Source of the DNA: Parvularcula sp039818345
Lineage (GTDB): Bacteria > Pseudomonadota > Alphaproteobacteria > Caulobacterales > Parvularculaceae
DNA: 64,000 bases
Assembly: GCA_039818345.1 (NCBI GenBank)
Contig: JBCBUC010000016.1
Coordinates: 18,259 to 82,258, forward strand
Direction: 5' to 3'
Shown here: piece by piece, positions 48,087 through 56,050 of the stretch
Layout: every line of letters starts with the position of its first letter
Numbering within the stretch: the stretch's first letter is position 1
Position numbers and translations under genes: made by a program
Notes under the pieces: model-generated
The model's input: the letters and a program-made list of their open reading frames with translations, nothing else
The model's database searches: none
Told to the model about the DNA's origin: nothing

Positions 48087-49505
48087 TTAGTAGCCAAGTC
48101 GTCGTTGTTGGAACGTCAGCGGGGCTGGATCAATCACCCGGATCCCGCTCCGGTTGATCTCGAGGATCGCAAGACCGCGTTCCACCAGACCCTCTTCGTT
48201 GAGGCGGAAAAGTCCGTCCGCGCCCAAAAAGCCATTGGGGTTCGTGAGCATCGGTGCCGAGAACTTGTTCTCCGCATCCATTTCCGCAAGCCGCGCTGTG
48301 ATCAAGGTGGCATCATAGGCAAGCGACGCTAGACGCGCCGGCGTTTCACCGTAGGCCGCCTCGTAACGTCGCGTGAACCCGCGCGATAGCTCAGGATCGG
48401 GCGCCGCAAACCAACCACCCTGGAGCGCCGGTTCGCCGGTGAGAAGCGGGTTGTTCCAAGCCGAAACGCCGAGCAACTTGATTTCCCGCACATCAACATC
48501 ATTATACGGAAGTAGGGGCGCAAGCGCACGCAACAACCGGCCAGATTCTGGCAAAAGCACCGCCTGGAAACCATCATACGCGGGGTCGTAGACTTCTAAA
48601 GGCACATCAGCGCCGCCGCCATATCCGCCGCCACCATAGCTGCCAGTGGTCACGCCGCCCTGACCGTCCGTGGGCACACCGCGGAAGGGTTCCTCAACGA
48701 TTGGTCGGCTGATGGCATTTGGATCAATCCCCGTCGGCCCAAACCGCGGCGCCACATATTGCGGGATAAATCCCGGGGCGGCGTATTGAGCCAGTCGCTT
48801 CGCAGGCTGACGCATATCATCCGCATTGCGAATATAGCGTTCAGAATGAACGAGCTCGCCGCCGCCTTGGAAAACGTGTTCGTTAAAGGCGCTGCTCACA
48901 CGGTCACCATAATTTGTGATCGGAGCAAGAAGGCCAAAGCGGGCATAGCCCTGCGACAAGGCATAAGAGGTCACCCGCTCAATCTCCGGCTCAGGCGGGA
49001 AGCTCAAGAGATAAACCCCATCGCCGGCCACCAAACGATCGGTTGAGAACGCGATCACCGGAATGTCTTGCGCACGGGCGACGGTACCGACCGCAGCGAC
49101 ACTGTCGGAAAGAAGCGGGCCGAGAATAACGTCCGCGCCATCCGCGATCGCATCCCGTGCAGCGGCTTGCGCGCCAACCGGTGTCCCGAGCGTGTCGCCT
49201 GGGATCAACAAGAAACTCTCATTCCCGCTCTCAAACGCCACCATCTGCGCTGCCTTGAGCATGCTGTCGGCGAGGTTTTGAATGTTCTCCGACGTTGAGC
49301 TGAAGGGCAGCAGCAGCGCCACACGCACGACGTCATCTTCGATAAGATCAGGAAGGGTGACGGGCGCCTCGAGCCCCATGGGATCGTCCGTCGCCACGGT
49401 CTTCGCGGGTTCCGTTGTCGATGTGGTCGAGCAGGCGACGAGCACCAAGGCCAAAAGAAGTGCGCCCAAGCGCTGCGGCAGGTTCGTCATCGGCGATGTG
49501 ATCAT
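48087..49505 (-). CDS. LpoA-like penicillin-binding-protein activator, lipoprotein
   Basis: 472 aa. The lipoprotein signal LGALLLALVLVACSTT (Cys near 24) follows the ATG at 49505, which has GGGAG 9 bases upstream. The mature part is a type I periplasmic-binding-protein fold: RVALLLPFSSTSENIQNLAD, VILGPLLSDSVAAVGTVARA, IPVIAFSTDR. A Gly/Tyr-rich insertion (TTGSYGGGGYGGGADVPL) lies near 310. LpoA activates PBP1A from the outer membrane. This protein has only the LpoA C-terminal-type domain. Position beside rsmI and yraN, as in E. coli, supports the assignment. Confidence 0.82.
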   Translation of the reverse strand: MITSPMTNLPQRLGALLLALVLVACSTTSTTEPAKTVATDDPMGLEAPVTLPDLIEDDVVRVALLLPFSSTSENIQNLADSMLKAAQMVAFESGNESFLLIPGDTLGTPVGAQAAARDAIADGADVILGPLLSDSVAAVGTVARAQDIPVIAFSTDRLVAGDGVYLLSFPPEPEIERVTSYALSQGYARFGLLAPITNYGDRVSSAFNEHVFQGGGELVHSERYIRNADDMRQPAKRLAQYAAPGFIPQYVAPRFGPTGIDPNAISRPIVEEPFRGVPTDGQGGVTTGSYGGGGYGGGADVPLEVYDPAYDGFQAVLLPESGRLLRALAPLLPYNDVDVREIKLLGVSAWNNPLLTGEPALQGGWFAAPDPELSRGFTRRYEAAYGETPARLASLAYDATLITARLAEMDAENKFSAPMLTNPNGFLGADGLFRLNEEGLVERGLAILEINRSGIRVIDPAPLTFQQRRLGY

Positions 49506-49600
49506 GGTTAAGGCTCCCAGACATTGGCCATACCGGGGCTTTGCGACAGCCTCAACACACTTCCCATCGCCGCCAGCATGACCGTTCGTTGACCTAGGCC

Positions 49601-50464
49601 GTGGAAGCGCAGAAGCACCTGAACATGCAAAGGAAACTTTCTCCAGGATTGCACGTCGCCGCGACGCCGATTGGGCATCTTGGGGATGTCTCATCGCGGT
49701 TGCGCGAGGCTTTGTCGGCTGCCGACAGAATCGTCTGCGAGGACACACGGGTGACCGGTAAGCTCCTCTCAGCGCTTGATCTTTCAGGCAGGCCCCTCTC
49801 CGCCTATCACGAGCACAATGCCGAGAAGGTGCGCCCCGGCGTCATCCGCGAGCTCGAATCGGGCGCCGCCATCGTTTTGGTGTCCGATGCGGGGACGCCG
49901 CTCATTTCGGACCCAGGCTATAAACTCGTCCGCGAAGCCAGGGACCGAAACATTCCCGTCGTCGCCATACCAGGACCTTCGGCATTGATCGCGGCGCTGT
50001 CGATCGCTGGCGCGCCCACCGATGCATTCAGTTTTTTGGGTTTCCTTCCCAAAGGCGCGGGGCAGCGCGCAACGCTCCTCAACGGTCTTAAAGAACGAGG
50101 CGAGACGTTGGTGTTTTACGAAACCGGCCCTCGCATCGCTGCCTCCCTTCAATCGGTGGCGGAAACCCTCGGCCCCCGCACCGTGGCCGTGGCGCGGGAG
50201 CTCACCAAAGTTCACGAAGAACTTGTTGAAGGCCCCGCAGATCAGCTCGCCGCCCGCTATCAAGCTGCCCCGCCCAAGGGCGAGATTGTCTTGATCGTTC
50301 ATCCAGCCACAACGCCCGAAGCGGTCGATCTCGATGGGCTGCTGACCGAGCTTTTGGGGCGAGAAAGCTTGCGCGAGAGTGCCCGAATCGCCGCGGAAAT
50401 GACCGGCCGTCCACGCAAGGAATGCTATGCCCGGGCCCTTGAGCTCCAAAAGACGTCAAGCTGA
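49601..50464 (+). CDS. rsmI: 16S rRNA (cytidine1402-2'-O)-methyltransferase RsmI
   Basis: 287 aa tetrapyrrole-methylase fold. GLHVAATPIGHLGDVSSRLR, IVCEDTRVTGKLL, VLVSDAGTPLISDPGYKLVR, PVVAIPGPSALIAALSIAG and LVFYETGPRIAASLQSVA are diagnostic. It methylates C1402 in the decoding centre with RsmH. The start is GTG 49601 or ATG 49625; neither has a strong ribosome site. It diverges from the LpoA-like gene and overlaps yraN by 38 bases. Confidence 0.95.
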   Translation: MEAQKHLNMQRKLSPGLHVAATPIGHLGDVSSRLREALSAADRIVCEDTRVTGKLLSALDLSGRPLSAYHEHNAEKVRPGVIRELESGAAIVLVSDAGTPLISDPGYKLVREARDRNIPVVAIPGPSALIAALSIAGAPTDAFSFLGFLPKGAGQRATLLNGLKERGETLVFYETGPRIAASLQSVAETLGPRTVAVARELTKVHEELVEGPADQLAARYQAAPPKGEIVLIVHPATTPEAVDLDGLLTELLGRESLRESARIAAEMTGRPRKECYARALELQKTSS

Positions 50465-50792
50465 ACGCGCTGGCCGAACCGCTGAATTCGTCGGCGGTCT
50501 GTTCTTGGTCCTCAAGGGCTATCGATTGCTTCAATCTCGCTTCCAATCGCCAGTCGGCGAGATCGATATCGTCGCTCGCCGAGGCAGCACCCTGGTCTTT
50601 GTCGAAGTGAAGCTGCGAAAAACTGCCGAGGAAGCGCGCCTCGCGGTCACCCCGCAAAACCAACGTCGCATCAAAGCAGCGGCTGATACTTACCTCGCCC
50701 GCAAGGCGCGGCGCCTCGATGTGCCGCTCCGTTACGATATTATCGCAATGTCACCCTATTCTATTAACCATATTCGTGACGCCTTCCGCTAG
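50427..50792 (+). CDS. yraN: YraN (UPF0102) family protein
   Basis: 121 aa with an endonuclease-like fold. The core is GEIDIVARRGSTLVFVEVKL (about 42-61), the Asp, Glu and Lys of a nuclease-type active site, preceded by AERAGRTAEFVGGLFLVLKG. Its role in cells is not established. It starts inside rsmI (38-base overlap) in a different frame and is followed by the BON-domain lipoprotein. Confidence 0.92.
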   Translation: MPGPLSSKRRQAERAGRTAEFVGGLFLVLKGYRLLQSRFQSPVGEIDIVARRGSTLVFVEVKLRKTAEEARLAVTPQNQRRIKAAADTYLARKARRLDVPLRYDIIAMSPYSINHIRDAFR

Positions 50793-50856
50793 AATCTGGC
50801 TAGCGATTAACGCCTATGTTCATATGTCCACCGTGCTGATTGGAGAACCATTCACC

Positions 50857-51393
50857 ATGATCCGCGCCCTTTTGATTGTTTCCCTCACTTTGCTTGCGGC
50901 TTGCACGCAGAACCGTTCGCTTGGCGATCGGATTGACGACACCTCGGCGAGCCTCACCCTCAAGCGAAAGCTCCTGTTTGAACGCGACGTCCATACCGGC
51001 GACATCGACATGACCTTTTTCGAGGGCCGTCTTCTTCTTGCGGGCACTGTGCGATCCGAGGCTGATGCTGTGATTGTGGAAGAAAAAGCAGCGGAAATCG
51101 GCTCGGTTGATGAGGTGATCAACGAACTCGTGGTCGGCCCGCGCACCTCCATCGCTGAAGGCTCGCGCGACACAATGATCGACCAGCGACTTCAAACAGC
51201 GCTGTTCGCGGATACGGGCGTGAAGGCCGGAAACTACCGCGTGCTGGTCAGCCAGGGCACAGTCTATCTCCTAGGCGTTGCGCAAGGCCCGAATGAGCTG
51301 ACACGCGTGACAGGACAGGCCCAAGCCCTTGATGGGGTGCAAGAGGTGGTCAGCCACGTTATCTATCTGCGAGATCCCCGCCGCGGAAAGTGA
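50857..51393 (+). CDS. Dual BON-domain lipoprotein (DolP-like)
   Basis: 178 aa from ATG 50857. The lipoprotein signal is MIRALLIVSLTLLAAC. Two BON domains follow: one around SASLTLKRKLLFERDVHTGD to ADAVIVEEKAAEIGSVDEVI (about 32-93), one around DQRLQTALFADTGVKAGNYR to YLLGVAQGPNELTRVTGQAQ (about 106-160). DolP of E. coli is an outer-membrane lipoprotein with two BON domains that binds anionic lipid and supports envelope integrity. Neighbours rsmI, lpoA-like and yraN match the E. coli dolP cluster; diaA is missing. Confidence 0.88.
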   Translation: MIRALLIVSLTLLAACTQNRSLGDRIDDTSASLTLKRKLLFERDVHTGDIDMTFFEGRLLLAGTVRSEADAVIVEEKAAEIGSVDEVINELVVGPRTSIAEGSRDTMIDQRLQTALFADTGVKAGNYRVLVSQGTVYLLGVAQGPNELTRVTGQAQALDGVQEVVSHVIYLRDPRRGK

Positions 51394-51401
51394 GCTGACC
51401 T

Positions 51402-52349
51402 TTGAAAATCGCGATCCAGACCGACCCGTTTCTTGGCCTTCAGATTCGCGGTGACACCACCTTTGCGCTGGCATTGGAAGCCAAGTCTCGGGGCGTTGAA
51501 CTCTATGAGTACCAAGCGGAGAAACTCCAGCTCCACGGCAACAAGGTCATTGTGGAAGCGCTGCCGCTAGCCTCCTTACGCGATGAACAAGGCCAGCATG
51601 TCGAGCATGGATCCCCCATTGTGCTCGATCTTGCTGAGATGGATGTCATTTTGATCCGGCAAGATCCGCCCTTTGACATGGTCTATCAGACTGCGTGCTA
51701 TATTCTTGAGAAACTGCCGGATAGCGTCCTTGTCCTGAACAATCCAGCTGAGATCCGGGGCGCGCCGGAGAAACTCTTTGTGATGGATTATCCAGAGTTG
51801 ATGCCGCCCACACTGGTGACAAGCGATGAAACAGCCATTCGTCAGTTCCGCGACGAACATAAGGATGTGATCCTCAAACCGCTCTATGGCAATGGTGGCG
51901 CAGGTGTCTTTCGCGTCAAGCCCGAAGACGAGAATTTCAGCTCTCTGATGGAAATGTTTTTGTCAGGAGACAGAGCCCTACCCATCATCGCCCAAGCCTA
52001 TCTCAAAGAGGTTCGCGGCGGTGATAAGCGGGTGTTGATCTTAGATGGTGAACCGGTGGGCGCGATTAACCGCGTGCCAGCCGATGGCGAAGCGCGCAGC
52101 AACATGCATGTGGGCGGACGGCCAGAAGCGTCTGACCTTACCGAGCGCGACCTCGAAATCTGCGCGGCCATCGGCCCGGAACTGAAAAAGCGCGGCCTTG
52201 TCTTCACCGGGATTGATGTCATTGGCGGATGGATGACCGAGATCAATGTCACAAGTCCCACGGGCATCCGTGAGCTGAAAAACTTTGGCGGGCCTGATAT
52301 GGCCGCCCTGTTCTGGGATTGGTGCGAAGCCAAGAAAGCGCAAAGCTAG
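51402..52349 (+). CDS. gshB: Glutathione synthetase
   Basis: 315 aa ATP-grasp enzyme joining gamma-glutamylcysteine and glycine. KIAIQTDPFLGLQIRGDTTF is the N-terminal strand. IRQDPPFDMVYQTACYILEK, ILKPLYGNGGAGVFRVKPED (ATP-grasp loop), YLKEVRGGDKRVLILDGEPV and INVTSPTGIRELKNFGG are family motifs. Start is TTG at 51402, 8 bases after the BON gene. Its TAG stop falls inside the repeat element that follows. Confidence 0.95.
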   Translation: MKIAIQTDPFLGLQIRGDTTFALALEAKSRGVELYEYQAEKLQLHGNKVIVEALPLASLRDEQGQHVEHGSPIVLDLAEMDVILIRQDPPFDMVYQTACYILEKLPDSVLVLNNPAEIRGAPEKLFVMDYPELMPPTLVTSDETAIRQFRDEHKDVILKPLYGNGGAGVFRVKPEDENFSSLMEMFLSGDRALPIIAQAYLKEVRGGDKRVLILDGEPVGAINRVPADGEARSNMHVGGRPEASDLTERDLEICAAIGPELKKRGLVFTGIDVIGGWMTEINVTSPTGIRELKNFGGPDMAALFWDWCEAKKAQS

Positions 52350-52452
52350 AGCGTTTTCAGCCAAAGTGGAGCCGGTTTGGCGGTTCGAAAACGCGATAAA
52401 TCAAAGACCTAGAGCGTTTTCAGTGGCTCGAAGATCACTGAAATTGCTCTAG
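52346..52452. repeat. Palindromic intergenic repeat element with two hairpins
   Basis: The 15-mer CTAGAGCGTTTTCAG occurs at 52346 and again at 52409. The first copy heads a hairpin with stem GCGTTTTC/GAAAACGC (52351-52358, 52387-52394) and an inner GCCAAA/TTTGGC stem. The second heads a 17-bp stem (52409-52425 with 52436-52452) with one mismatch and one G-U. Similar CTAGAGC(G/A)TTTTC palindromes recur between genes in many Alphaproteobacteria. It probably also ends transcription of gshB and the convergent esterase gene. Confidence 0.75.
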
Positions 52453-52482
52453 GCACTCGACTGGCCTCGCGTTCGGCCCACC

Positions 52483-53922
52483 CTATTGAGCGCTGGCGGG
52501 AGGCTCAAACCGCGACGGCGCGGTGACAAAGGGCTCAACGACGTCCGTCCACGCCTCGGTCTCATCGTCGCCATCCTCATCAAACAAGGCCCACCAAGGC
52601 ACGCCCACCTGTCCAAAGCCGCCATAAAAGAACCCGCGGTCGCGCCAGAACCAGGGCCGCTTCCAGGGCTTTGGATCAATGTCCGATTGAACAAAGCCGT
52701 TGGCCCACGCCCATAGCGGCACACCTTCTGCGGTCAGGTCGTAAAACCGGTCGGTATCAGGACAGCGCTCTTCGTCGACCGCCCCGCCTTGGGCCGCTGT
52801 GTGGGCATAAGCAATAAAGCCGTCACATAAAGGGTTCCCCCCACTGACGATATAGCGCTTATAGCGTTCCGGATGTGCATCGCGGATCGGTTGATGGACC
52901 GTATCAAGGATGCCGCGGTAGCGCGCCTGGTCAACAAACCGGATTGGTATGATCCCCGGAATATTGAGGCTGACGAAGAAAATGTTCGTCTCATCACCAT
53001 CGGTGGAATAAAACGACTCTTGGATAGTCCGATCATTATCGAGACGCCAGCGGATGATCCCCGATGCGTCACCTAATGGGTCACAGAGGCCCTGCCGAAC
53101 ACAGCTGCGCGGGTAGAACTGATCAAATTGCCAATCGTCTCGTCTTGCGCGCGCTGCGGCCCGCACCAACGACGGATCAAGCGCAACGGGGCCCGCATCG
53201 TTATAGACGTAAAGACCCACATCATTGCCGTAAATGAACCGCGCAAGGAACGGTGCGAAAACAGCGGAACCCACCCCGCCCGCGCTCGACCCAGCGATCA
53301 AAACCTTGTCAGGCTCACCAAAAACCGACTGGGCCACATCCATCCCTGCACTGAGATTTCTCAGGCCACGATGGTGGCGGATCCCGAAATCCGGATCATC
53401 AGCAATAGCATTGTCGCCGCCGAACACCGATCCATCGCAATAGGGCATGTAGACGACCGACCAATCGCCCAAATCATTATCGATCGTGCCATCAGGGGAG
53501 CTCTGGGCGAAAAAGCCGGGCAGCTCGTCAGCGGGCGGCGGCACCTGATCGTCGACGTTGGTGAAGCAGTTGGCCGCGCCCTCCCAGCATGCGCCGCCAC
53601 CTTGCAAAAAAATGATCAGCTTTTCTGGATCGCCTGCCTTGGTGAAAACGGAATAGTCTGATCCAGAAATGCAAATCGGCCCATCGCCGCCTTCGGAGTC
53701 AAAGTCGTGCCGTATCCAATCGGAGGCAAAAGGCTCCGACGATGACGGCGCAAACGCGCCAAGATACTGGTCGAGATTGGCCCGGCGTAGCTCCCACTCC
53801 GCCTTTTTGGTGAGCCCGTTGTGCCGCGATTTGAACCATTCCCCAGCGATCGCTGCATCGCAGAATGGCAAAGTGGCCGCGACAACCGTCGCAACGGCAG
53901 GTAAAAAGCGCATGACCCCCAT
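52483..53922 (-). CDS. Pectinacetylesterase-family secreted hydrolase
   Basis: 479 aa. The signal peptide is VMRFLPAVATVVAATLPFCD, cut near AIAG. The family motifs are LIIFLQGGGACWEGAANCFT (oxyanion), VVYMPYCDGSVFGGDNAIAD, and LIAGSSAGGVGSAVFAPFLA with the nucleophile Ser (about residue 217). Cys residues at conserved spots (ACWEGAANC, SCVRQGLC) suggest disulfides. Relatives include plant pectin acetylesterases and animal Notum; bacterial substrates are mostly unknown, so an O-deacylase of an exopolysaccharide is possible. Start ATG 53922 follows GGGAGG by 5 bases. Confidence 0.85.
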   Translation of the reverse strand: MGVMRFLPAVATVVAATLPFCDAAIAGEWFKSRHNGLTKKAEWELRRANLDQYLGAFAPSSSEPFASDWIRHDFDSEGGDGPICISGSDYSVFTKAGDPEKLIIFLQGGGACWEGAANCFTNVDDQVPPPADELPGFFAQSSPDGTIDNDLGDWSVVYMPYCDGSVFGGDNAIADDPDFGIRHHRGLRNLSAGMDVAQSVFGEPDKVLIAGSSAGGVGSAVFAPFLARFIYGNDVGLYVYNDAGPVALDPSLVRAAARARRDDWQFDQFYPRSCVRQGLCDPLGDASGIIRWRLDNDRTIQESFYSTDGDETNIFFVSLNIPGIIPIRFVDQARYRGILDTVHQPIRDAHPERYKRYIVSGGNPLCDGFIAYAHTAAQGGAVDEERCPDTDRFYDLTAEGVPLWAWANGFVQSDIDPKPWKRPWFWRDRGFFYGGFGQVGVPWWALFDEDGDDETEAWTDVVEPFVTAPSRFEPPASAQ

Positions 53923-54085
53923 CGGGACCTCCCTCAACCGCGGCTCATCGGCCGCTTGTTATTTTGATGAAGGATCTCGAATTTTCATTGCCAATGTCAA
54001 CGGACAAACTGTGATTGATGGTATCGCTTTTCGCAACTGCGAAGAACCTTTTCAGACCTCCACGGATATTTCGGACAATGATGAG

Positions 54086-54610
54086 TTACAGATCTCTCTT
54101 GAGCGCAAAGAAATAGGGCTGATCGATATCCCGAACGTCCATCAGCCCTATCACTTCGTCATCAGAGAATTTGCGGAAATGATCATTGATCGGTTTGGCG
54201 TCATAGATCATCGTCGCACTGACGACGCCGCGAAACTCGATCATGCGCAGGCGCGCCCGCGGCTTTCGCGTGCCAATAACCGGCTGGGACAAGATAAAAA
54301 GAAGCGTCGTCAACCCGTTCCTTAAGAACCGCGCATGCACGGCGAGACCAAGGGGCATGAGCGCTGGATTAGCAGCAAACTTTCCAAAAAGACCCTTGTG
54401 CACCAGCGGGTCCACTTCATCGGCGCTGCGGAAGACTTTGCCGTGCCAGCGGGCGACGCCTAAAACACCATCAAGCGCATGGCCGGTCGGAAGCTCCGCG
54501 CCCTTCCAAGGACCTATCATCTCCTCAATGCTGACCGCAGGCAGCGCGTCATAAAACGCCAGCGCCTCTTCCGTTGTTTTCGCATGGCCCCATTGGTCTT
54601 GGAGTGTCAT
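54086..54610 (-). CDS. GXWXG/DUF4334-domain protein
   Basis: 174 aa from ATG 54610 (after GGAAAGG). The N-terminal GXWXG domain shows LPAVSIEEMIGPWKGAELPT, then GHALDGVLGVARWHGKVFRS. The C-terminal DUF4334 part shows ARLRMIEFRGVVSATMIYDA, then KPINDHFRKFSDDEVIGLMD. No signal peptide. Function not known; the fold resembles small-ligand binders. A longer frame upstream would enter the divergent crotonase gene and is dropped. Divergence from an enoyl-CoA hydratase hints at a lipid-related role. Confidence 0.82.
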   Translation of the reverse strand: MTLQDQWGHAKTTEEALAFYDALPAVSIEEMIGPWKGAELPTGHALDGVLGVARWHGKVFRSADEVDPLVHKGLFGKFAANPALMPLGLAVHARFLRNGLTTLLFILSQPVIGTRKPRARLRMIEFRGVVSATMIYDAKPINDHFRKFSDDEVIGLMDVRDIDQPYFFALKRDL

Positions 54611-54691
54611 CACGCACTGCCTTTCCTCGCTGCATTGGGATTTCACTGTAGGCTTGATTATGTCAACGAGAGAGCAAGGCCAAAAAGGCGT

Positions 54692-54707
54692 CTTCGCAGA
54701 TGCGAAG
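54692..54707. promoter_or_regulatory. 16-bp palindrome CTTCGCAGATGCGAAG
   Basis: Arms CTTCGCA and TGCGAAG meet around GA, 27 bases before the crotonase GTG and in the interval shared with the divergent GXWXG gene. The size and symmetry fit an operator for a dimeric regulator; as RNA it would be a short hairpin in the crotonase leader. Confidence 0.45.
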
Positions 54708-54734
54708 CTTGAGAGACCATGAAGGAGGAATTCC

Positions 54735-55484
54735 GTGAGCGAATTGTTAGTGGACAACCAAGATGGCGTCACCACCATCACCCTTAACCGTCCTGATGCG
54801 ATGAATGCCTTCACCCCCAGCTTGCTCGAAGCGATGGTTGGCGCGCTGAAGGAAGCCTCGACGACAGCGCGCGTGATTGTCCTTCGCGGCGCTGGCCGCG
54901 CCTTTTCAGCAGGCGTCGACCTCAAAGTGCTCCAGCAAGCAACCATCAAGCACGGCCGGGTCGGCGGTGTTTTTGATGGCCCCGCTTCGGAGGCCGCAAA
55001 TGCCGTCCGACAAGCAAGTGTGCCTGTGGTCGCGAGGGTTCATGGCGCTTGCTTTACCGGCGCGCTCGAAATCGCCCTTCATTGCGACTTCATCCTCTGC
55101 ACCAAGGACACCAAATTTGGGGATACCCACGCCAAGTTCGGTGTTCGTCCCTCCTGGGGGATGAGCCAAACCCTAGCCCGCGCCGTCGGCACACGACGTG
55201 CAAAAGAGCTTTCATTCACGGCACGAACTTTTTCGGGCATTGAAGCCGAGCAATTTGGCCTCGCTAATCATGCCTATGATGACGAAGAGGCCCTCGATAA
55301 AGCGCTCGCTGACGTCACCCGCCGGATTGTGGGCAACTCACCCGGCACGATCGCAGCGTATAAAGAGCTCTTTGCAGTGGCCGACGAAAACCGGCCCCTC
55401 GAAGACGCACTCCAAGAGGAAATCGCGCGTGATTTTCCGGGCATCACCGATACCGAAGAGCGCCTTGCTGGCTTTGGCCGGTAG
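54735..55484 (+). CDS. Enoyl-CoA hydratase/isomerase (crotonase) family protein
   Basis: 249 aa. The oxyanion hole is formed by GAGRAFSAGVDLKVLQQA (about 54-71) and GACFTGALEIALHCDFILC (about 104-122). The segment GDTHAKFGVRPSWGMSQTLA replaces the QPEIxLGxxPGxGG of true hydratases, so the first catalytic Glu is absent, as in a common THARxG subgroup of EchA proteins. The later Glu is in RRAKELSFTA. Start GTG follows a perfect AAGGAGG. CoA-ester chemistry is expected; the substrate is uncertain. Confidence 0.88.
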   Translation: MSELLVDNQDGVTTITLNRPDAMNAFTPSLLEAMVGALKEASTTARVIVLRGAGRAFSAGVDLKVLQQATIKHGRVGGVFDGPASEAANAVRQASVPVVARVHGACFTGALEIALHCDFILCTKDTKFGDTHAKFGVRPSWGMSQTLARAVGTRRAKELSFTARTFSGIEAEQFGLANHAYDDEEALDKALADVTRRIVGNSPGTIAAYKELFAVADENRPLEDALQEEIARDFPGITDTEERLAGFGR

Positions 55485-55568
55485 ACCTTACGGACCATCC
55501 GCCATGCAGGGTGTAACCTCTTGCGGCCTTTCTGCGGATAGCGAGCAGAACAGATTGGAGCATCACCC

Positions 55569-55976
55569 ATGACACGCTATCTCCTTGCAACAACGGCGGC
55601 AGTGCTGTTGCTATCGACCACCGCCTTTGCCGAAGAGGTCCTTGCCACTGGCACCTTTGAGGACTCTCGCCAACATGATGGCCAAGGTACGGCCACTATC
55701 GTGAAGCTTGACGATGGCCGCACTGTTGTTCGCCTTTCGGAAGATTTCCGTACGGATCGGGGACCCGACCTCAAGGTCTGGTTGGTGGAGGACCAAGTCA
55801 TCACCGCGTCCGATGTGACCGACGACAACTACATCAGCCTAGGCGGCCTTCGCCGTGCGCGCGGTGCGGGTGAATACGAGATCCCCGCGGACGTCGACAT
55901 CAACAATTACCAAGAAGTCGTCATCTGGTGCCGCGCGTTCCGAGTCCTCTTTACGTCCGCAGAGTTGTCCACCTAA
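55569..55976 (+). CDS. DM13-domain secreted protein
   Basis: 135 aa. The signal peptide MTRYLLATTAAVLLLSTTAF is cut after AFA. The DM13 domain covers the rest: TGTFEDSRQHDGQGTATIVK, LSEDFRTDRGPDLKVWLVED and the C-terminal VVIWCRAFRVLFTSAEL, with the conserved Cys. DM13 domains are proposed to take part in electron transfer and are found in extracellular proteins. GGAG lies 8 bases before the ATG. It ends 75 bases before yifB. Confidence 0.88.
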   Translation: MTRYLLATTAAVLLLSTTAFAEEVLATGTFEDSRQHDGQGTATIVKLDDGRTVVRLSEDFRTDRGPDLKVWLVEDQVITASDVTDDNYISLGGLRRARGAGEYEIPADVDINNYQEVVIWCRAFRVLFTSAELST

Positions 55977-56050
55977 AGTCCCTGCAACCAAGTCTTGCGT
56001 TCTCTTTTCGTTCCTGGCAACGTTTCCGGGTAAGAATTAAGGAACGCACG

